Below, in pieces: positions 4,818-8,498 of a stretch of 8,498 bases of DNA. Where the stretch lies: NCBI GenBank assembly GCA_023391425.1, contig JAEWAX010000132.1:1-8498 (forward strand), read 5' to 3'. The first letter of the stretch is position 1; every line of letters begins with the position of its first letter. Made by a program: the position numbers and the translations under genes. This stretch comes from Bacillota bacterium (GTDB lineage Bacteria; Bacillota; Clostridia; Acetivibrionales; DSM-1351). The notes under the pieces were generated by a model. That model was not told where the DNA came from and did not search any database. It saw nothing but the letters and a program-made list of their open reading frames with translations.

Positions 4818-7319
4818 TCATTTATTTTTTTCTATTTCTTGCAAATACTTTTTACCGAAGAGAAGATCATATTGAATTAAATGATAATCTTTAATCAATT
4901 CATTGTCAGCATCTATTTTTTCTATATTTTTTAGATGTAGGATAGGAAATGTAGTTTCAAGTTGAGGCTGTATGTTAAAGTAGTTTGGATAATTTACACC
5001 AGCATCCTTCAGTATTTCATAACCAACATGTGATGGTGATATAACACTTGGAAAGGTTCTCATTTCTTTATAGTTGGACCATGTCACTAGAGGAGTAGTA
5101 TAATATTTCAGCTCTCCCAAACCTTGCTCTTTCGCTAGCTTTTCTTTTGTACCCAACTTGTCATAGATTTTATAATAATCATCAAGAGTACCTAATCTAG
5201 GTGCGTGATCTCCGAAGAAATAAAGTAGGGTAGGCTTATTACTCTTACTTAATGCATCTATAAGCTTTCCAAGAGATTGGTCTGCATCATAAAGACCTTG
5301 AGCAAAACCGCTAACAATAGCTTGCTGAGAGGAGTCAAGCTTGTCTGAGCCAGCAGTCACATCAAAGGTATCATATTTATCATTAAAAGGATCATGATTT
5401 TCCATTGATACAGCGAATATAAAGGATGGCTTGTCAGATGAGTTTAGTGTATCTAAAATCTTATTTACTAGAGCATTGTCCGAGATGTGTGGACCCTTTG
5501 TTTCAGTTTCCATATTAAAGCTAGATACATCTATAAATTTATTAAAACCAAAATAGTTATAAACCTTATCTCTGTTATAAAACCATCCGGAGTTAGGGTG
5601 GATTGCTGTAGTATTATAACCATTGCTATCAAATACAGATGCCAGGCTAGGTGTTTCTGTTCTCAAGTATGCATTGTAGGCAATTATTCCAGGACTCATA
5701 AAGGACATTGTCATACCTGAGAGTACCTCAAACTCAGTATTAGCCGTACCGCCACCGATTGCAGGAGGTGCAAGCTCACCCTTTTGGTACTTATGAACAT
5801 TTGCTGCAATATCCTTACTGTAAGTGATTCCATTCAACTTCGTAAGATCCCAATAGCTTTCACTCATAAGAACAACAATATTTGGTTTCTCATTTGAGAT
5901 GGCTGTTGAAGTAGAAGCGATTTGTTCTACCTGCTTTTCATATTTATTGTTAATTTCAAGCATTTTTTCCTTGCTATAACCTTCTGGCTTTGGATTTAAA
6001 TACTTGTCCAAATCCTTCAGGTAAAAATAGTTCTGTGCTAGCATACCATTTGCTAATATTTCAGTTCTTCCGATATACCAGGACTTTTCTATTCCAATTT
6101 GAGAGGATAGAGGATTGTGAGTTAGAACATTGGTATTTAAAAGAAATAGAAGTATACCAAAGGGCAACAACATTAGCGTTATTTTAGGTTTCAAATACTT
6201 TGCAACATTACTTCTAAAGGTGATGAGTAATAGTACTGCAAGTACAAATACAACTGATGCTGCAATAATTATTGGAATGTTTAAGTAATCCTTTGAAATA
6301 CCAATTAAGTTTTTTATTAAGTATATATCCCAAGGATAAAACGGTTCGTTAAAATAAGTAAACTTAATATAATTTGCTAAAGTCAGGAAGATAGTCAGAA
6401 TTGTTATAATTATATTTGAAATGCCTTTACCTATTAATGAAATTAAACAAAGATAGATACTACACAATAATAATATATTGAAAACTATATTTGGATCAAG
6501 AATATCCTTTATTGTTGTCATAATGCTTTGTCTTATAGAGAATTCACAAACTAATGTAACTAAGACAGCAACTGCAAAAAATGATATAAAGCTATAAATA
6601 GGCTTAATAAAAGAAGTTAAGTCAAAAGAAGGTTTACCTTCTTCAATCTTATCAAATAGCATGTAAAATAGCAGGCAGGACGATGCGGCAAACCATGTCA
6701 TAAATAATGCTATGAAGGGCAAATATACAGCAGTCACTGTACCGAGTTTATTAAAGTTCAGAAATAATATACTACCAAGTATTGAGTTGCCTAATGACTT
6801 GTACATAAATATTACAAGCAAAAAAGCAGAAAACAAAACATTAAAAAGTCCAAAAAACCAAACTTTTTTTGTTTTAATTAAATTATGTTGATTGGCGATT
6901 GCACCTAAAACATATACAGGATAAAAAACTAAAATAAAGAGAGGTATACTAAATTCTAAAAAAGACGCTGCGTATACAGATATAAATGATATTAAAAAGG
7001 TTAGTGGTAAAAACGACTTAAATCTCAGAAGTTTTGGTGTAATAATGCTCCAAATTAGATATGAGAGTATGAGCATGTTTATCAATAGCACTCTAAGATT
7101 AAAATAAGTGAGAGTCAAAAAACCTATATTTACCAAAAGAAGTACAATCAATGGTACTTTCTTTAGCTTGAAGGGCAATTGTGGCATATAAAAAACCACA
7201 AAGGCACAAGAAAGGGCTAATATAAGTTGTAAAAAACCATTCCCATTGTTAAAAATATCTACAAAACTAATAACTACAGCTAAAATAACTACAATTACTT
7301 TACTACGTATACTTTTCAT
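4818..7319 (-). CDS. LTA synthase/sulfatase-family phosphoglycerol transferase-like membrane protein
   Basis: An 833-residue integral membrane enzyme of the LtaS/MdoB type. Residues 1 to about 400 hold roughly 12-13 hydrophobic segments, far more than the five of S. aureus LtaS (about 650 residues). Residues about 478-800 form an extracellular sulfatase-fold domain. Key residues are present: Glu487 (MSESYWD), nucleophile candidate Thr525 (GGGTANTEFE), Arg583 (YNRDKVY), His642 (ENHDPF) and Asp704-His705 (FFGDHAPR), matching LtaS Glu255, Thr300, Arg356, His416 and Asp475-His476. Such enzymes transfer glycerol phosphate from phosphatidylglycerol to build or modify wall polymers; whether this one makes lipoteichoic acid, primes it, or decorates another glycan is not decidable here. 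The ATG at 7319 is preferred over an in-frame GTG at 7373 because it starts a Lys/Arg-rich end before a membrane helix and has GGAAG (7331-7335) and GGGAAG (7323-7328) upstream; the longer form has no ribosome binding site and lies inside a hairpin. It converges with the merR-family gene. Confidence 0.85.
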   Translation of the reverse strand: MKSIRSKVIVVILAVVISFVDIFNNGNGFLQLILALSCAFVVFYMPQLPFKLKKVPLIVLLLVNIGFLTLTYFNLRVLLINMLILSYLIWSIITPKLLRFKSFLPLTFLISFISVYAASFLEFSIPLFILVFYPVYVLGAIANQHNLIKTKKVWFFGLFNVLFSAFLLVIFMYKSLGNSILGSILFLNFNKLGTVTAVYLPFIALFMTWFAASSCLLFYMLFDKIEEGKPSFDLTSFIKPIYSFISFFAVAVLVTLVCEFSIRQSIMTTIKDILDPNIVFNILLLCSIYLCLISLIGKGISNIIITILTIFLTLANYIKFTYFNEPFYPWDIYLIKNLIGISKDYLNIPIIIAASVVFVLAVLLLITFRSNVAKYLKPKITLMLLPFGILLFLLNTNVLTHNPLSSQIGIEKSWYIGRTEILANGMLAQNYFYLKDLDKYLNPKPEGYSKEKMLEINNKYEKQVEQIASTSTAISNEKPNIVVLMSESYWDLTKLNGITYSKDIAANVHKYQKGELAPPAIGGGTANTEFEVLSGMTMSFMSPGIIAYNAYLRTETPSLASVFDSNGYNTTAIHPNSGWFYNRDKVYNYFGFNKFIDVSSFNMETETKGPHISDNALVNKILDTLNSSDKPSFIFAVSMENHDPFNDKYDTFDVTAGSDKLDSSQQAIVSGFAQGLYDADQSLGKLIDALSKSNKPTLLYFFGDHAPRLGTLDDYYKIYDKLGTKEKLAKEQGLGELKYYTTPLVTWSNYKEMRTFPSVISPSHVGYEILKDAGVNYPNYFNIQPQLETTFPILHLKNIEKIDADNELIKDYHLIQYDLLFGKKYLQEIEKNK

Positions 7320-7347
7320 ATTCTTCCCAGCTTCCAAATAATAATAT

Positions 7348-7416
7348 AGAACAGTTAAATAATATATCTCCACTTTTGAAGGAGCTTTTTATCGAGTTAT
7401 ATTATTTAGCTGTTCT
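7348..7416 (-). repeat. long inverted repeat in the leader of the LTA-synthase-like gene
   Basis: Two 19-base arms, 7348-7366 and 7398-7416, match as an inverted repeat with a single difference that would still form a G-U pair in RNA. The 31-base loop holds a smaller repeat, CTCC (7368-7371) and GGAG (7381-7384). It lies between the likely promoter (7444-7452) and the ATG at 7319, so in the mRNA it would be a strong 5' hairpin ending about 12 bases before the ribosome binding site. No long T-run follows on the - strand, so it does not look like a terminator. Confidence 0.75.
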
Positions 7417-7443
7417 TAAACATACACTTTTTACGCAATGTTG

Positions 7444-7452
7444 ATTATACCA
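7444..7452 (-). promoter_or_regulatory. extended -10 promoter of the LTA-synthase-like gene
   Basis: On the - strand this reads TGGTATAAT, a consensus -10 with the extended TG motif, identical to the two elements before murA. The -35 region at 17 bp is weak (TTTAAT). Transcription would begin near 7437, giving a leader of about 118 bases that contains the long inverted repeat. Confidence 0.6.
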
Positions 7453-7565
7453 AAGTAGGCATAAATATTAAAGTGATAAGCAAATAAATTGATAATTGTA
7501 ATAAAAAAGTAAGGAAAGGGCAGAAATAGTATGGCAGATTCTGAACCAAATTATACGTACAAAAA

Positions 7566-7597
7566 AGCACGCCAGAGTATTTTAACAATGGCGTGCT
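7566..7597 (-). terminator. Rho-independent terminator of deoD
   Basis: A 9-bp stem, AGCACGCCA (7566-7574) and TGGCGTGCT (7589-7597), is followed on the - strand by TTTTTT (7561-7566). It begins 10 bases after the deoD stop. It separates deoD from the LTA-synthase-like gene, which has its own promoter. Confidence 0.92.
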
Positions 7598-7607
7598 ATA
7601 ATCTAGT

Positions 7608-8315
7608 TTAAGCTAACTCTAACGCGATCTCCATCATATTTGTAAATGAGGTTTGACGTTCCTCAGCTGTAGTAGCTTCATGTGATACTAGTGAATCTGA
7701 TACTGTGAGCACACATAATGCGTTTACACCGGCTCTCGCAGCATTCATATATAGTGCAGCAGCTTCCATTTCGATTGCTAATACACCCATTTTAGCCCAT
7801 TTTTTCCATACATCTGCAGTATCATCATAGAATATGTCTGATGACAAAATGTTACCAACCTTTGTTGTGATACCTTTGCTGTCAGCAATAGCTATAGCCT
7901 TTTTCATAAGTTCCCAAGATGCAGTAGGCGCATAGGTTCCAGGCAAATTATATTGAGACGCATAATTTGAGGTGGTTGAAGCTGACATGCCTATAATAAT
8001 ATCTCTAATCTTAATATTTTCCTGAATAGCACCGCAAGAGCCTATTCTAATAATGTTTTTCACTCCGTAGAAATTAATTAGCTCATATGAATAAATACCA
8101 ATTGACGGCATTCCCATACCAGAACCCATAATAGAGATTTTCCTTCCCTTATATGTTCCAGTAAAGCCAAACATGTTTCTAATTGTATTAAACTGAACTG
8201 GGTTTTCCAAATAAGTATCTGCTATAAACTTAGCACGGAGAGGATCTCCTGGCATTAATACAGTCTCAGCGATAATACCCTGTTCGCTTACATTAATATG
8301 TGGTGTTGGAATCAT
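7608..8315 (-). CDS. deoD: purine nucleoside phosphorylase, DeoD type
   Basis: A 235-residue protein of the hexameric bacterial PNP family, close to E. coli DeoD (239). It reversibly cleaves purine (deoxy)ribonucleosides with phosphate to free base and (deoxy)ribose-1-phosphate, for purine salvage in the cytoplasm. The match to E. coli DeoD is clear along the length: TPHIN (4-8, His6), phosphate-binding MPGDPLRAK (21-29, Arg27), Arg46, GFTGTYKGRKIS (50-61), IRIGSCGA (89-96, Arg90), EMEAAALY (182-189) and catalytic Asp207 in TVSD with Arg220 in AEERQTSF. All substrate residues appear intact. The ATG at 8315 has GGAGGT (8321-8326) with a 5-base gap. It appears monocistronic: its own terminator lies just downstream, and no other nucleoside-catabolism gene is visible in the window. 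Confidence 0.96.
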   Translation of the reverse strand: MIPTPHINVSEQGIIAETVLMPGDPLRAKFIADTYLENPVQFNTIRNMFGFTGTYKGRKISIMGSGMGMPSIGIYSYELINFYGVKNIIRIGSCGAIQENIKIRDIIIGMSASTTSNYASQYNLPGTYAPTASWELMKKAIAIADSKGITTKVGNILSSDIFYDDTADVWKKWAKMGVLAIEMEAAALYMNAARAGVNALCVLTVSDSLVSHEATTAEERQTSFTNMMEIALELA

Positions 8316-8351
8316 AATTTACCTCCAAAAATTATTGTCTAATAGCTTAAT

Positions 8352-8357
8352 ATTATA
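8352..8357 (-). promoter_or_regulatory. candidate -10 box of deoD
   Basis: TATAAT on the - strand, 37 bases before the deoD ATG, which would give a leader of about 30 bases. The -35 region at 17 bp (ATCGAA) is poor, so this is tentative. A second TATAAT lies at 8428-8433 inside a dyad and is an alternative. Confidence 0.4.
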
Positions 8358-8399
8358 GCTAATTAGTAGATTAATTCGATTTCTAAGACTTAGACCTTC

Positions 8400-8437
8400 A
8401 TTGTATAAGCTATGCTATACACTATAAATTATACAAT
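8400..8437. repeat. dyad upstream of deoD, possible operator
   Basis: ATTGTATAA at 8400-8408 and TTATACAAT at 8429-8437 are perfect 9-bp inverted arms separated by 20 bases. The right arm overlaps a - strand TATAAT (8428-8433). Such a repeat next to a nucleoside-salvage gene could bind a repressor, but AT-rich dyads also arise by chance and no known operator is recognised. Confidence 0.45.
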
Positions 8438-8470
8438 TTTTCCAATAAAAAAACAGATAAATATTTAATG

Positions 8471-8498
8471 TTGACAGTAACATATTCTCGCTGTTATA
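8471..8498 (+). promoter_or_regulatory. probable outward-facing promoter at the right edge
   Basis: A consensus -35 hexamer TTGACA (8471-8476) is followed 18 bp later by TATA (8495-8498), where the window ends. This suggests a + strand gene beyond the edge, divergent from deoD. The -10 box is incomplete, so the call depends on the next two bases. Confidence 0.45.

Noticed and set aside
7320..7373. GTG start at 7373 adding 18 residues to the LTA-synthase-like protein
   Set aside because: No ribosome binding sequence precedes it, it lies within the long hairpin, and the ATG at 7319 gives a normal basic end before the first membrane helix.
7531..7611. A 26-codon + strand reading frame (MADSEPNYTYKKARQ...) with AAGGAAAGGG upstream
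   Set aside because: It runs through the deoD terminator hairpin and into the end of deoD on the other strand, and no + strand promoter is evident; probably chance, though the purine-rich sequence before it is suggestive.

Overview
The window is AT-rich and looks like chromosomal DNA from a low-GC Gram-positive bacterium of the class Clostridia. The clues are a WalRK-accessory gene cluster (yycI, murA, walJ/yycJ, rlmH), an LTA-synthase-family membrane enzyme, GGAGG-type ribosome binding sites and extended -10 promoters. A mesophilic Clostridium/Ruminiclostridium-like genome is my best guess, inferred from general character and not from any database match.

Left part (1-3567, + strand): yycI, murA, walJ and rlmH lie head to tail. 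This is the distal end of what is, in many Firmicutes, the walR-walK-yycH-yycI-walJ operon for the essential cell-wall stress two-component system, here with murA inserted. YycI is a membrane-anchored modulator of WalK, MurA makes the first committed peptidoglycan precursor, WalJ is a metallo-beta-lactamase-fold protein linked to wall and division coordination, and RlmH methylates a 23S rRNA pseudouridine. Only murA has an obvious promoter region of its own, with two TGGTATAAT boxes 20 bp apart, and it starts at TTG.

Middle (3568-4817): about 190 bp without a recognisable gene is followed by a BmrR/TipA-type MerR regulator. Its promoter has the 19-bp spacer typical of MerR-controlled promoters, and there is a plausible second, internal translation start that would make the effector domain alone. 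The gene ends at a strong, probably bidirectional terminator shared with the convergent LTA-synthase-like gene.

Right part (4818-8498, - strand): an 833-residue polytopic sulfatase/LTA-synthase-family protein is preceded by a leader that can fold into a long hairpin. Upstream of it is deoD, a purine nucleoside phosphorylase with its own terminator. The last 170 bp carry a dyad upstream of deoD and a likely outward-facing promoter for a gene beyond the window.

All main genes belong to known families and I see no mobile element, CRISPR array or stable RNA gene. The most interesting signals are regulatory: the possible two-product MerR gene, its operator/promoter layout, and the structured leader of the LTA-synthase-like gene.
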